Source: Reticulitermes speratus (lineage: Eukaryota; Arthropoda; Insecta; Blattodea; Rhinotermitidae). From it: a stretch of DNA of 64,000 bases. The notes under the pieces are model-generated. The model did no database searches. It worked only from the letters and a program-made list of their open reading frames with translations, and was not told where the DNA came from. A program made the translations under genes and the position numbers. The stretch spans positions 26,285,478-26,349,477 of the forward strand of contig JAJKFL010000006.1 in the NCBI GenBank assembly GCA_021186555.1, read 5' to 3'. Shown one piece after another: positions 10,701 to 22,239 of this stretch (position 1 is the stretch's first letter; every line of letters begins with the position of its first letter).

Positions 10701-13700
10701 AGAAGCATCCTTTTGTATGGGTAATACCCCCAGAAGAAGAAATTATATGGTGTAAGATCATGGGCATGAAGTGGCCAAATGACGTGACTGCATCTGCCAA
10801 TCAATTTCTATGGAAACACACTGAAAGAACTCCCAGACTGCAATGTAAACATTTCAGAGGCACTCTGTCTTGTTGGAATACCTTGTAATTGGGACCATCA
10901 TCTTCCAAAATTTGCAGCAGGAATTTATGTGTAAAGACTGCCTTAATGAAGTGTTTTATTCTGTATTGAGAGTGTTATGGTCTGTTCTTGATTTCAGGTT
11001 TTCTCCAGAGATGTTGGGCATTCATGCAAGTTCAGCACTTGCTTGGACAGTGTTTGAAATTATAGTTGAACTGATCACATTGTACATTACCAATATACAG
11101 ACCAACCTGAAAACATTTGATTTGTTAGCATATGGAGGATATAAATATGTTGGGTAAGTCTTACAAATGTTAACCCTTCAATGATGAAGGGCATTTAGTA
11201 GGAACCTTATACTATGGGCAGAGGATGTATAAATATTTCACCCCAAAAAATGCAACGCTTTGCTAAAAATGCTTTAAATATGAAGATATGCAAAACTTAA
11301 AAGCAAAAAATTAAAAATATATTCAGCATTGTATGTAGATTTATATTACAGTATTTGACATGTGAATTTTGTACTGTTCGTCAATAAAGGCAGTAGTTCA
11401 TAAAATTGCCATGAAATCACATTAGCGCAGGATTTACAAGCAGAAACTTCATACTGTATTCAGCAAAGAGTGAAGAATTTGATTATAAATGCTGCACTCT
11501 TAATGTGTTCACTGCAGAGCACACAACATTCATACATGCGTAACATTATAAGCTGAATGATGCCATAGATGTACTACATGATGCTATGTTTTTCATACAG
11601 AAACAAAATGGCCTAGGGCATGACTCTTACTGGTAACCAGTGACTGGAGAACAAAATTGACATTTATGCAGTACATTCTGTAATTAGTTTTGCACCTGCT
11701 AGCTTCACTACTACTGCCATTTATTGTGTCATGGGTTTCCCAATTCTTGGTGTGGCAATTCCAAGAACAGTTACTTTTTTCCCCCACTTCTTTTATACAT
11801 CAAGGTTGCAGCCCCTACATGTATGTGGCCTGTGTTTGCATAAATGCAGTAATTTTCAAGAGTAAGCTATATAATTTGATCCTACATGTCTCTGTGTTTA
11901 AATTTTCTTTCTTTTACTTTTTCACAAAATGTAATGTTCATAGCCACAGTCCCTCCAGACATTTACAATGATGCATCTTGTTGTGCATTCAGTTTTTGAA
12001 ATAACTATCAAACATGTCATTACATTAATTATGTATGTGTTATAATAAACTACTCTTCCCATTACATGTGTTGACTCTGTGTGAAATCAGATACCAAATG
12101 CTTTTACAATAAATCACTGGTATTGTATGGCAGTGAAATAAGGCAGTCATTGATAGTGAAAGTTTACAAGAATGAATCCACCACAGAAACTGCACAGTGT
12201 AAAACTTTAATATTGTGATGAAGTAATTTATAACAGTTTATTAAAATATTAAAGTGAAGTAAAATTGAGGTGTAGAATACAATTAAGGTCATGGAAAAGT
12301 AGAGTTCTTCCAGTCATTACTACACCCTGACCACTGAAGGACTATGTAGCAAAGCACTTGTGTGCATTTGTTGGTTTTAGTCACCATATCTAAAAGCACT
12401 TGTAATTCTATACAAGTCTGTAGGCCACTGTTCTTTTTTACATGACAGGAGCTGAAGTAAGAAGGCATGAAAATCATAAGAATTGTGTGTAATTTTACAC
12501 ACTGTAAATCTTTTTCACATTTCTCACTATGTTGGCCCCCAAAGAGGGCCATTTAGCATCCTGGTTTTTTCATCTTTACTATTTTAAATTTCTCATTGTC
12601 CAGGACCAAGATATATCCCTTCTCCCCTTTCTGTGTTTATGTAATTGACTAGCTTTCTCTCCCAAATCACTTCAGCGTATACCTGTACATAATTCCATTA
12701 CCCTGAAGTTGGAGGGAGCGTGATTCTCGAAACATTATCAGCCTGCAATCCTACGTAGTGTCAGAACCTGCCATAAAAGCCTGGATACCTATATGATAAA
12801 ACCACTAGCTTTTGTGCTTTATTCAATACATGTTTTTCTTTTGTTATGCTAGCTTAACAACATATTTACACATGTTGCATGGTTTTATATTTCAGGATAA
12901 TTTTTGCAGTACTCTTGAGCATACTTTTTCACAAGACTGGATACTATGCAGGGTTAATTTACTGTAGTATCTCCCTTGCCTTTTTCTTGGTGAGTATGTT
13001 TTTATTAATTGCATATATAAATTGAAGTTGTATGTGTTTATTAAAGTCTGTGTTTTATCATTGCCAATTTTTTGGTATGTTGCAATGAAACCTTGAAAAT
13101 ATGTGCCTATTAGCTTCATTGTGCATATCTGTGTGTCTGTCTGCATATAACAAGCTGAGAACCACTGAACAAATTTTCATGAAGTTGTTATTGCTGAGTT
13201 TCACTAAAATTTTTTGGCATGTTGGGAGTATTGGTGAAATCAGACAACAATAATGGAGACACTACTTGACAACTGACAACCTACATGCATGATGCTAGCA
13301 GTTGGCAGCATCATTAAATAAAAAGTATGTTTCTGTCCATCTGTCACTATCCTGAGTGTAAATTGCTAAACATTTACTAGGGCAGAATTGTGAAACATGA
13401 AGTACACTTTCTCCAGTCTTACAGTTTTTTAAGTAATTAAGCAACAGAGTGAACATGCCAGAATTGTTACTTTATGTGTACATTTTATGACTTTTGCAAT
13501 AATCTGTTTTGGATGTAGTTAATAGAGTTTGATTTGGTCTGCATGTAGACCAGAGATTATGCTGGACTGGTACAAACCAAAATCAGATTGGCTAGACAAC
13601 TTTTGGTGTAGTTCTCCATTACCAAATATCATCAGTTAATTAATTACATGTTGAAACATTTGAGATATGGAGGCTTGATTTCCTTAGTATGCATTGATTT

Positions 13701-13954
13701 TATGTAACAGAGGCAAAGAGTGCTTAAAAATATTGTATACTTTGTCACAAAGTTGTGTGTTTCATATGCAGGTTCATACTCTAAAGGTGCAAATCCTGCC
13801 AATCAGCAGTTCACCTCACCACCATGACCCATACATGCACAACACTGGCACCAAGCGAAGAATGTACCTCCTGCTGTTTGTAGCAGGAATCCAGCCTGTG
13901 CTGATGTGGTGGCTGTCATTCCATCTCATTTCTCCACCTGTTCCAAAGTCATAA
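4699..13954 (+). CDS. YIF1: YIF1 homologue, seven coding exons, 344 aa
   Basis: Coding exons are 4699-4732, 5994-6167, 9023-9279, 9784-9920, 10998-11153, 12896-12989 and 13772-13954. Every junction is GT-AG, the phases agree throughout, and the sum is 1035 nt (344 codons plus TAA). YIF1 proteins are multi-pass membrane proteins of the ER-Golgi interface that bind YIPF5/Yip1 and Rab GTPases and support anterograde vesicle traffic. Family signatures are [17 protein letters not shown] (about residues 124-141), [15 protein letters not shown] (about 171-185) and [13 protein letters not shown] (about 241-253). The N-terminal ~100 residues are cytosolic, rich in Pro and Tyr and variable. About five hydrophobic segments follow from residue ~174 to the end. 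Human paralogues are about 290-315 aa, so this is slightly longer, mostly at the N terminus. The start is supported by a good context (cacaaATG) and the insect-like opening MNFNATSG. No break was seen. Confidence 0.95.
5994..6167 (+). CDS. YIF1: YIF1 coding exon 2
   Basis: The acceptor is tttgtgCAG at 5991-5993; exon 1 plus exon 2 creates a Pro codon. It encodes the basic stretch GSRKKRVSD, then a Pro/Tyr/Met-rich cytosolic tail ([10 protein letters not shown]). The donor is GTAACA at 6168, phase 1. Confidence 0.9.
6168..9022 (+). other. YIF1 intron 2 (2.86 kb)
   Basis: The longest intron of the gene. It is CpG-poor and has a GT run at about 8451-8466. A candidate transposase fossil on the minus strand is listed separately. 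No nested gene was seen. Confidence 0.8.
7600..8200 (-). pseudogene. Possible decayed mariner-like transposase in intron 2
   Basis: Minus-strand translation contains scattered transposase-like words, chiefly [18 protein letters not shown], which resembles the 'VNSEYY..VL' block of mariner-type DDE transposases. The frame is broken by many stops, and no terminal repeats were located. It may belong with the fragment at 10595-10804. Confidence 0.3.
9023..9279 (+). CDS. YIF1: YIF1 coding exon 3 (core YIF1 block)
   Basis: Carries [37 protein letters not shown] and the hallmark [20 protein letters not shown], ending at THS before donor GTGAGT (9280). The acceptor is a tandem CAGCAG at 9020-9025. 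Using the second CAG (exon start 9026) drops one Ala and keeps the frame. Confidence 0.95.
9784..9920 (+). CDS. YIF1: YIF1 coding exon 4
   Basis: Encodes [15 protein letters not shown], then [20 protein letters not shown], the first predicted membrane segment, ending GMQD. The donor is GTATGT at 9921, phase 2. The acceptor is preceded by a pyrimidine-rich tract. Confidence 0.95.
10595..10804 (-). pseudogene. DDE transposase C-terminal fossil in intron 4
   Basis: The minus-strand frame reads [18 protein letters not shown], a decayed form of the 'W..SPDLTP.DFFLWGY' block that ends the catalytic core of mariner/Tc-like transposases in many insects. The following residues match weakly. Only about 70 codons remain, with no start and no terminal repeats. 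Confidence 0.55.
10998..11153 (+). CDS. YIF1: YIF1 coding exon 5
   Basis: Encodes [16 protein letters not shown] and [16 protein letters not shown] (second membrane segment), then [12 protein letters not shown]. The donor is GTAAGT at 11154, phase 2. Confidence 0.95.
12704..12765 (+). mobile_element. Degenerate Penelope-like/hammerhead relic in intron 5
   Basis: The order cctgaag, ttggag, ctcgaaac echoes the hammerhead-like motifs further right (CTGANGA, helix II, GAAAC), but the core is broken and no pairing is convincing. Confidence 0.25.
12896..12989 (+). CDS. YIF1: YIF1 coding exon 6
   Basis: Completes the GYKYVG motif and encodes [11 protein letters not shown], then [17 protein letters not shown], the third and fourth membrane segments. 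The acceptor is atttCAG and the donor GTGAGT at 12990, phase 0. Confidence 0.93.
13772..13954 (+). CDS. YIF1: YIF1 terminal coding exon
   Basis: Encodes [10 protein letters not shown], a His-rich loop ([12 protein letters not shown]), [20 protein letters not shown] (fifth membrane segment) and [13 protein letters not shown], then TAA at 13952-13954. The C terminus aligns with vertebrate 'QPLIIYWLTFHL'. Confidence 0.95.
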   Translation, partial: VHTLKVQILPISSSPHHHDPYMHNTGTKRRMYLLLFVAGIQPVLMWWLSFHLISPPVPKS

Positions 13955-14761
13955 CACATCCTGCAATGTATAGACTCAAGAGTGTTACTGTGTGATAATT
14001 TTGTTATGCCTGTGTGTGCTGACAGTTTTCTATTACTGTAAACATTTTCAGAATAAGTCTTATTTCAAAGTTTGACAGAAATTGACCCACAGTGTTACTG
14101 TGACAGGTGCTGGGAATTCGGTACTCCTGCATGTGAGCCAGAATCTGCAACTGTTCATTATTATTTAGGCTGATTTTTACACTGCCTTTTAGACTTGGAC
14201 CTGTACTGGCTTCAGTCGCTATTCAGGCTAAGTTTGTATGAAAGGTGTATATAATTCATAGTGCTTTCAAATTAGCATTGTTATTTGAATGAATTATTAT
14301 TCAGATTGGATGTACAAAATTTTATGTTATCCATTGAACTTTTCAATCTGGATGGATTTTGGTTCTAAGTAAGTCACTTTATTTGAATATTGTTCACTCA
14401 AAATTATATAAAGTTGAACCCATGTTTCACAGTTCAAGATTTTCTCTCACTTAGGGTTCAGTTTCAGTTACTACAGAATTACATTCCTTCTGCTTCACAT
14501 TTTTCTCACTTTATTATTAAAATCAATATTTACAACAGAAACTGTACCTGGGGATTTCACTGTGGTTCATTCAAGTATTTAACTCTCTGGTACCAAAAAT
14601 GTTAATCTGCAGTAAACTTTAACCATCTGAAGGTGTACACTGTCTTCTGTCTGTGAATGAATGACCCAAATTTCTGTTGCTTCTTTTTGGAGGAAAATAA
14701 TAAGATTGGTCATGACACATACCATAGAAATAAATGCCTTGCGTCACTGCATGGAAATAAA
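13955..14761 (+). other. Probable YIF1 3' UTR with AATAAA signals
   Basis: No coding sequence was seen. The first AATAAA hexamers after the stop codon are at 14729-14734 and 14756-14761, so cleavage shortly after 14761 is plausible. Earlier non-canonical signals cannot be excluded. Confidence 0.5.
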
Positions 14762-16212
14762 GGCATTAAGAAAACAAGACATTCACCGTTGCAGATAAGT
14801 GGGTAACACACTGTTATATTCAACATGACCCAAGTTTAGATTGTATCCTAGAGGCCAGATGTCTTGATGGGAGGTCTTTTGTTTTTTCTCCTGTATCTCC
14901 AGGCAAATGCCATGCTAATACCTCAAAAGAAGCAAGGACCACTTCTTCCACATCCTGTCCAATTCATCATTCACTTATCTTCCCTTCATTTAATGAATGA
15001 CTTCTTAAATAAGTCATAAATAATATATATGAGGCTATAACACAGGTTATTAAAGAATTTTAAGAATTTAAGTCATATTTGACACACATGTGTTTTGGGC
15101 TGATACGGCAATATGGTTTTCATATTGTGGTCGTCTGGGTTGTGACTTTTGTAGTCTGCACGTACGAGATTACACAGGCCACAACAACAAATCACTGTGA
15201 AATCCTGAGACATCATATGATTTACTGACATGTCTGGAATGTCACGGACAAATAGAGGCACACGTGGCGCACTGAGTTCTAAATTTAATAAGCAATACAA
15301 AATGTGTAGTTCTGTATGTAAACAGATTATATGCTATATAGACATGGAAAGAATTGTTACAGTACTGGATGCAGGAAGCAAAGTTAGTGCTGATGTACAG
15401 CCATCTCCTGCTTAACATCAGTAATCCTTTCCTGAAAATCAGACGTTCTGTGCGAAAACACTAAGCGGGAGCCTATTTCCCATTATTTTAAATGGGAAAA
15501 ATTATAATACATTACAATGTCAACCCAAAACCCCCATCCATTTTCCTAAAATGTAACTAAACACAGTAAAATGCTTATATATAAGTAACAAACTATCATG
15601 TTAGTATGTAAAGTGCATAAAACTTCGCTTCCTGATCACCAAACAAATAATATGGTTGTTAACAACCAGTTGCTATGTGTGCAGTAACATGTAGAGTTTG
15701 CATGCACATTATTTTGTTAAAATGTTGTATTGAGTTTTTGGAACATTAATATAAATTTTTCCTACATAAACATCAGCCAGAGAACCTTGTGTTGAGAGAT
15801 ACATACATTCTGTGAAGTTTGGATATTATAAACCAAGAGGCATTCTATTGGGAAAACGTTAACAGGAGAGACGTTCTGCGCGTTATGCCCTTATTTTGTT
15901 TGGATGATAATACACAACTGCAGATGTGTGTCAGCTTAATGATGCCATGTTTGGTAACTGAAGGTTGATTACATATTAATACACTTACTGCCAAAAACAG
16001 CTCTTTGAATGCCAAGTGCTCATTGCAGTGTAATTTGTGTCATCATCCCTGTTCCAAAATAAATTTATTCATTTCTTCAAGAGACAGTACCCGACTGCTA
16101 CAAAATCTGCACAGGCAGTAGAACAAGCTTGGCAGAGTTACACTGTTTAGTGATTTTTAATTAGCTCTCTATAAAATTGCATTTTTTTCTCTCTTTTTTT
16201 CTATTGAAACTG
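14762..16212. other. Intergenic sequence between YIF1 and PACS
   Basis: No gene was recognised. About 15395-15920 shows related phrases at its two ends (gacgttctgtgcg near 15448, gacgttctgcgcg near 15871), which may mark a decayed miniature DNA transposon, but I could not define terminal repeats. Confidence 0.35.
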
Positions 16213-16765
16213 CTTGTACAATAGAACTTCTTTAATCTGGCACCCACAGAGACCGGACAGGTGCTGGATTATCAGACAGTACCTGTACTGACCTATGTTC
16301 TTAGAGGTAATTTTTTTATTGCCCTCAGAGAATGTGCACTTATTAGTTATTTTCATTTCATCATAAAAAGACATAGCTTTTTTAATTATCATAGGCCCAG
16401 TCACGGGTTTTCCTTCAACGTATTGCTGTAAACCACTTATACATCACCTCGTCCATTTGCTTTAATTTAGGCTGTTTCAGTGCCTGTCACTTGAAAATGT
16501 CATTCACAATTTCATGTGATGCCATAAGTGATCGTAATTGGTCCTTCCATTTTTTTATATTATAGATAGCTGACGATCCAGTGTTGTATGAAGCCATGTT
16601 TGCTTTCACCACTTTCAAGCCTAATTATTTCAATTTTCTGTGGAATCATTATACGTGTTTTCTCTTGCCAGCAGTACCATTTTTACCCATCTTTGGCTCT
16701 TTTAAAGTCATTATAATAGATCTGTGGGCTCAATAAGGTCCAGATAACTCAAGGTAAAGTCATGG
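16213..16765 (-). pseudogene. pogo/Tigger transposase fossil (N-terminal half)
   Basis: Reading the minus strand from about 16675 down gives TAGKRKH, then IPQKIEIIRLESGES with a small indel, the first helix-turn-helix of CENP-B/pogo transposases. Next come STIYNIKKWKDQL, KQPKLKQMDEVMYKWF and GPMIIKKAMSFYDEM, which match the second DNA-binding half (CENP-B-type HTH). The catalytic DDE part is absent. The ends (aacttctttaatctgg near 16220, ccagataactcaagg near 16742-16756) look like eroded inverted repeats, so this is an internally deleted copy. Frameshifts and stops show it is dead. Confidence 0.75.
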
Positions 16766-17579
16766 AATCAGTATGCGCACCAGAATTATGGACAGCAGAA
16801 CTTCCAGTCTTGGGACTACTTTCATCAGGTGCTGAAATATTTGGAGTGCTGGTTTAAAAGAATTCTACTGTATTATTAGTCTGTTTTACCATGGCTTCTA
16901 GACTCACAGTTTTAAACAGACCATAAAATACCTAGGTGTGAATGCCTTTATTTGGGTTCTAAATAAGTCCCACAGGACGATTTTAGAAGTGCGAAGAACA
17001 GCCTGAAAGTGCTTTAGACAGAGACTGTGCAAACAAGTCTCATTACTTTTGCCAGAGCAGGTTGGGGTTTGGAGTATGAAGCATTGCGTGTCAAGTGTAT
17101 TTAAGAATTTTAGAAATGTCTTTGTACCAGATTCTTGCGAATGATTACTGACAGGGGTTATAACTTTTTTTTTATAATGCTTGTTTAGTCTGTATGTTAA
17201 AGCTGAATGATGATAAAACTTGCCACAATTTTATAAGATGCAGATTTTATCTTCTGGATACAGTGTCAAAGGATGTGTATGAGATCAGTATCATTGTATT
17301 TTGGTGCAGAAGATAAAGCTCTAACAAAAGCTAGAAAGACCAGCCTTATTAAGTCCCTGCACCCTCCCTGCTGCCACAAAGGTCATTTTTGCATCGGGTA
17401 AACAACTTTTACATAACTTTATCTTTTATAGATAGTGCCACTCATAGAAATTAAGTTGTTCTGAGCCTTTATATGCAGTTTTCAAACAATTCTGTGATAT
17501 TTAATATGAATGAAAGTAAGATTTTCTGTTAACTGCTAGAATAAATGTTTATTCCTGTTGAATTGTAGGAATAATATTG
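16766..17579. other. Intergenic sequence upstream of PACS
   Basis: CpG-poor, AT-rich sequence with no recognised gene or intact element. Confidence 0.4.
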
Positions 17580-17828
17580 CAGTGTGTTACCGGTTGTTCG
17601 TCGAAATCTACTGCATGTGGTTATAAATTTTGCCACTCGATGTCTTTAACAGCACACTATCTTGCAACACGTCAATAGATGGCAGCGCAGTTAGAATGTG
17701 AGGTCATGCGTTCCCCCGGATTAAAATGTGTACTTCATCCGTGATTGCGTGTGCGTCAATGGCAAGCGTGGCGTTTTTGCGCACTCTGTGACGAGGACGT
17801 GTAACTATTCTGACTAGTCTGTGTAAAC
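17580..17828 (+). promoter_or_regulatory. CpG-enriched PACS promoter and 5' UTR
   Basis: A local island of CpG dinucleotides in CpG-poor surroundings (for example accggttgttcgtcg near 17590 and tgacgaggacgtg near 17790) leads directly into the PACS start codon. No TATA box is evident. The promoter assignment is inferred from position and base composition. Confidence 0.55.
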
Positions 17829-17938
17829 ATGGCGGAGAAGGGGAGTAAACCTCCGCCAATTGTCGGGCTGAAACCCGTTCCTATGAAGCTATTTGCTACT
17901 TGGGAAGTTGATAGAACACCGCCGAATTGTATTCCAAG
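17829..17938 (+). CDS. PACS: PACS-family sorting adaptor, first coding exon (partial gene)
   Basis: Encodes MAEKGSKPPPIVGLK, then PVPMKLFATWEVDRTPPNC and IPR, with two bases left over before the donor AAG|GTACAG at 17939. The PVPM.LFATWEVD..PP.C(I/V)PR block is the start of the furin-binding region of phosphofurin acidic cluster sorting proteins (vertebrate PACS1/PACS2; Drosophila KrT95D is the fly homologue). Those proteins link acidic-cluster cargo to AP-1 and retrieve furin-type proteins to the trans-Golgi network. PACS2 also acts at ER-mitochondria contacts. The start codon has an excellent context (aaacATGG). Full-length relatives are about 900 aa, so only about 4% is here. The next expected block (LCSLTL..LVVFKELE-like) was not found downstream, and the frame read past the donor has no resemblance to the family. 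Confidence 0.87.
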
Positions 17939-18789
17939 GTACAGTGATTCTTTTAACAAATCGTTTTGTATTGTCGCATCTTTTTCAGAACCAGAGTTCC
18001 CGGCTTTGGAATGTCATTGACGTTCATTGACATTCTCAGTGAACCGTAACGTGTAAAGGCGTCAAAAAGAATTAATCGTCGGATGGTTGTTATTAATTTC
18101 TATCAAGTCAGATTGTACTTTGTTGTAAGTGACAATATATTTAACTGAAAGGAATGGTTATGAACTGCATCTTGTGTACATGTCTTGCCGGTTTTTTGAC
18201 ATAGAAAGCAAAATTGCCGGTGGTTTTACTTTTATGATGTAAATTAGAAATTGTTTCAATGAAGTTTACAGAATGTCTGTTGTAACGCATCTACATTTTT
18301 GTAGTTTACGTATTGTCGAAATTTTTTTTGTTTATAATTTATTGCAGTCTGAAATATGTACATGATTGCAGGTATGTTATTACAAAATTGAGTAGCATTT
18401 GGAGGGTATAGTAAACTGAGAGTGTTGAACTTCCCGTAATCATTAACAAATTAAACCTCATGTGTACTATATTGGCAATGGTGGTTACAGAACATGGTGC
18501 TAATTAACTGGCATATTATATGATGTACACTCCATAATTGTAAATATAAGCATTAATAACTGCTAACATGAAAGAACCTCATGTATCCTTGTATTTAGAA
18601 GGCCTGGTTGTAGTATTTAGTACGTGTTGCAAAGAATCAACATCATTTTCTAAACGTTCAATTTTGATAGTGTGTTAATAGGGCTGCATTATAATGAGGA
18701 ATTGTATGGTTATGATGAAGTAATATTGCTTACATATTAAGAGTAGCAGTAAATATTATCATCCCATATTCACATGACAGCTACTAAAG

Positions 18790-18855
18790 TAGCAGTAGTG
18801 GTGGTGGTGGTGGTGGTGGTGGTAGTAGTAGTAGTAGCAACAGCAGCAGCAGTAA
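18790..18855. repeat. Compound trinucleotide microsatellite
   Basis: Successive (GTG)n, (TAG)n and (CAG)n blocks. Confidence 0.9.
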
Positions 18856-19508
18856 ACAATGACAAACACACGCAGTTTTTCATTATATTGGATTACTTTT
18901 AATCATTTGAACAGGATCCTGCAATTGGATATTACACTAAACTGGGTTTTATGGAAATGAAAATGTCCTTCATTACATGCTGATGAACTCCTCCTGATGT
19001 TGCTGCAGCTGAAGTGTTTATGATTGCCAAGTTATATTAAAAATAAGAGGTTAAGGAAATTGTAATATCCACAAGTTTTTTTACAGATAGGTTTATTGAG
19101 AGTGCTGCTGCTATTAAATCCCATAAGGACACTCACAAATTTTTTTTATTGTGCCTTATATGGAGTGGTGTTCCTCAACCTTATCCACACAGTGGCAGTC
19201 AAAAATATAGCATCAGTATCTTGCAGCACACCATGTCATGAAATGGGAGTAACTTAACACTGTGGTGGCCACTTATGAACATATCTGAATTCCACTCTAT
19301 TTACATTTGCTAACCCTGACACCCCCATTCTAAGGTAACTAAGAATTTTGCCTTCGTTTATATTTATTAGTCAAAAACATGCGTGGATCTAGTTTTCCTA
19401 ACTCCATCGTCTCAATTTATGTCAGTGTATAATTTAACAATGTAAGCACATACATGTGAGTGTGTGCATAAATTGTGTTCCCATTATGTTATGTTTTTGA
19501 TTTATATA

Positions 19509-19644
19509 CAGTCAACCCCTGATATATCCCCTCCCTCACTTTGCAGCCATGAAAGTCTATGAACAGAAATTCCCTGTTATACAGTATTTTGATTTACCAC
19601 CAAAAATTGTGAACAAACAGTGGAAATATATCAGGGTTTGACTG
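19509..19644. mobile_element. 136-bp pogo/Tc1-type MITE
   Basis: The left end cagtcaacccctgatatat and the right end atatatcagggtttgactg are inverted copies of about 19 bp with few mismatches. Each end is flanked by TA (19507-19508 and 19645-19646), the target duplication of Tc1/mariner/pogo elements. It has no coding content. Confidence 0.85.
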
Positions 19645-19649
19645 TAGCT

Positions 19650-22230
19650 TTTAGGTATGCATAGAAGAATTTGACTAACAGTATTTGTGGGATGAATAAT
19701 AAATTAGGGACACTGGATTATTGTTAGATGATAGATGATAGTTAATAGTAAATAGGAAGTGGAAGGAAGTGATCCTGGCCCAATTTACAGTATTATCCCA
19801 GAATTGGCCTGGAAGGAATAAGGGAAACTATGAAGATATGCAGCCAGGATGGTCAGTGTCTAGGCCAATTTTGGGCCAGGAATTTCTGAGTACAAGTCAG
19901 AAATGTTCTTGCTTGAGCCAACTTGCTTAGTATTTAGGTGTCAGTGTAAGGAAATTATTAAACTGGGTGTTAAATAAATACTTGTAGGTTGTGAAGTTGG
20001 GAACTGGATTTAACTGGTGGAGGTTAGGATCCAGTGATGGGCTTTTGTGAACATACAGTAGTAATAAATCTTTAGTTTTCTTCAATGTAGGGAATTTCCT
20101 CTCAGGCAGAGTTAATATCAATTTTTAATTAAGGGATTATTATATCATTTTACAAATAGTTTAACAGTGCACATTGTCCCACAGTTGTTACCCTTGAAGG
20201 TGAACACACCACAATATTTTGAAACATTAGAAAGAGATGAATTCTCAGCATGTTACTAGTTGGTAGCCAGTTGAGTGACCTCATTTAGTTTCTGGACATT
20301 TGTCTAAGTTATTAAAAGTGTACATCGTTTGTCAGGACAGCAAAAATTTTCCTTTAATTTATATATTTTTAACTCTTTTCCACACCATTTAATTGCAGTG
20401 TATCCTGAAACTAGGAGATTAATTAATTTTAATGCCCTTTACATTACTACATTGGAGTATATTAAATGTCGATTGCAACATTCAGTTTTAATGTGTTCTG
20501 TTTGATCAGATGCACTAAAAAGAACTGAATGACAGTTCGATGAATGAATGTTTTGTAAGATTTTAGGAGCTTTGGTGCTTTCATATCATGTCCAAACACA
20601 TAGCAGGATATGAAGGAAGTCAGTAAATCTATGTGTGTCATGCTGATGATAATGCTTTTATAATTGTATGTTATGTGTTGTGTACTGAAGATATAAGCTC
20701 TGTAAATTTGTCCCAGAACTGGTAATCCTACAAAAGTGTATACCTCATTGATATCTACAGTACCTTGGAAAGTATTTTTTGTGTGTTGTAGACTGTATGA
20801 GTATCTTACAGAATATAGGGGAAAATAATTTCTGACTCAGACAAGCCTCATTGATCTCTGTAATGTGTGTAGGGTTGTTACGGTAGATTTGTGTCTACTG
20901 TAAATGTCACTAAAGGCCAGTGAAGTATGCAAAATCTCAAACAGCCCGTTTAAAAATTATCCATTCAGCATAGCAGCATAATTTTTTCACACTTCTTTGT
21001 ATTATTCATGAAAACATCTTGTCACAGCATTTCATGATTACTGTCTACTGGCTTCTTACAAAGATAATGGGGCTGTTTTCTCAAACCACTTCCAAATTGT
21101 ATATGTAGTTTATACTCATAGACTTGTGTGGTACTGTCTACTGTTTCAGTTCTGTAAACATTCTGGGTTATCTTGTGATTCGTCAGGTATCTGACCTAGT
21201 AGCTGTTTCAGTTTTCAAGACCAGAAACAGTTTTAAGAGAGTATTCACAACGAAACCAAAGTGGATAGATAATGCACAGGAAGCGTTGTTAATATTATAA
21301 AGTAGTTTGAAGGCTGTTGCGTATCAGCAGGTTATATTGGCACTTAAGAAGTTTTTTTACACCTATCGTATTTGTACAAATATTTCTTCCGTGCAGTAAT
21401 TTATAGAACGTGTTGCAGAATTGTTAAAAGTCGCGAAGCCACCTCCAGCAACGAATATATCTTGTAAATTATGTATGTTTCATAAAGAAGTGTCTGCCCT
21501 ACATTATTAATTTGATTGTGTTAGTTGTTATTATTATGTGTATTATGTTTATTCAAAATTTGCACCACGAAGTGAATAAATAATCCTTCGTGCTTTGTTA
21601 GACTCGGTTCTGTGAGCGAGTTTTGGGGGCACTCATAGGATCCGCATTTGTAAACGATCGTTGTGGTTGAACTATTCAAGCGATTATATCAGAATTGGAC
21701 TAAAATAACTTCTGATATTTTCCGTAAAATTAAGACGCTGCAAGTTCCTTGCCGCATGAGGAGCAGAACGATGCTCATTGTAGGTCGAACTAACCGCTAC
21801 GATATGGTCAGAACGAAGAAAATCTTACATAACTTTTGTAAGATCCTGGAGTCGAACCCAATACACGAATGGAGAATCTGTTATTCCCTGTGGACCTTCA
21901 GAATCACCTACTGTTGGAAACAACCCCCTTCCCTAAAAAATATCCAAACATATTATCATCTTTGATGGCGTGCTCTTCTTGAAGTACCAGCTATAGACAC
22001 ACGTACGAGTATATGTACGTACATACCATTGGCGTTTATAGTGGATAGACTAGAGATCAGGCAGGCTTCTGCAATTCTTAAGCAGATGTACATCATTAAT
22101 ACCGAAGGTTGCATTTCATCATCTCCGTACAGTGTTTTTATTTTCGTGTTTTGCATACAGTATTTCAAACGCCGTTATCAGTGATCGATGGGATGGGAGG
22201 AACAGTAGCACGCACGGAAGACATACGAAA
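19650..22230. other. Non-coding sequence with no defined element
   Basis: No gene or bounded repeat was seen, apart from a weak LINE-like echo around 20000-20100. CpG content is low up to about 21180 and rises afterwards. Confidence 0.4.
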
Positions 22231-22239
22231 TGCATACAT

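Noticed and set aside
17939..18020. PACS frame continuing past 17938
   Set aside because: Similarity stops at IPR and a donor is present; the remaining residues are intronic.
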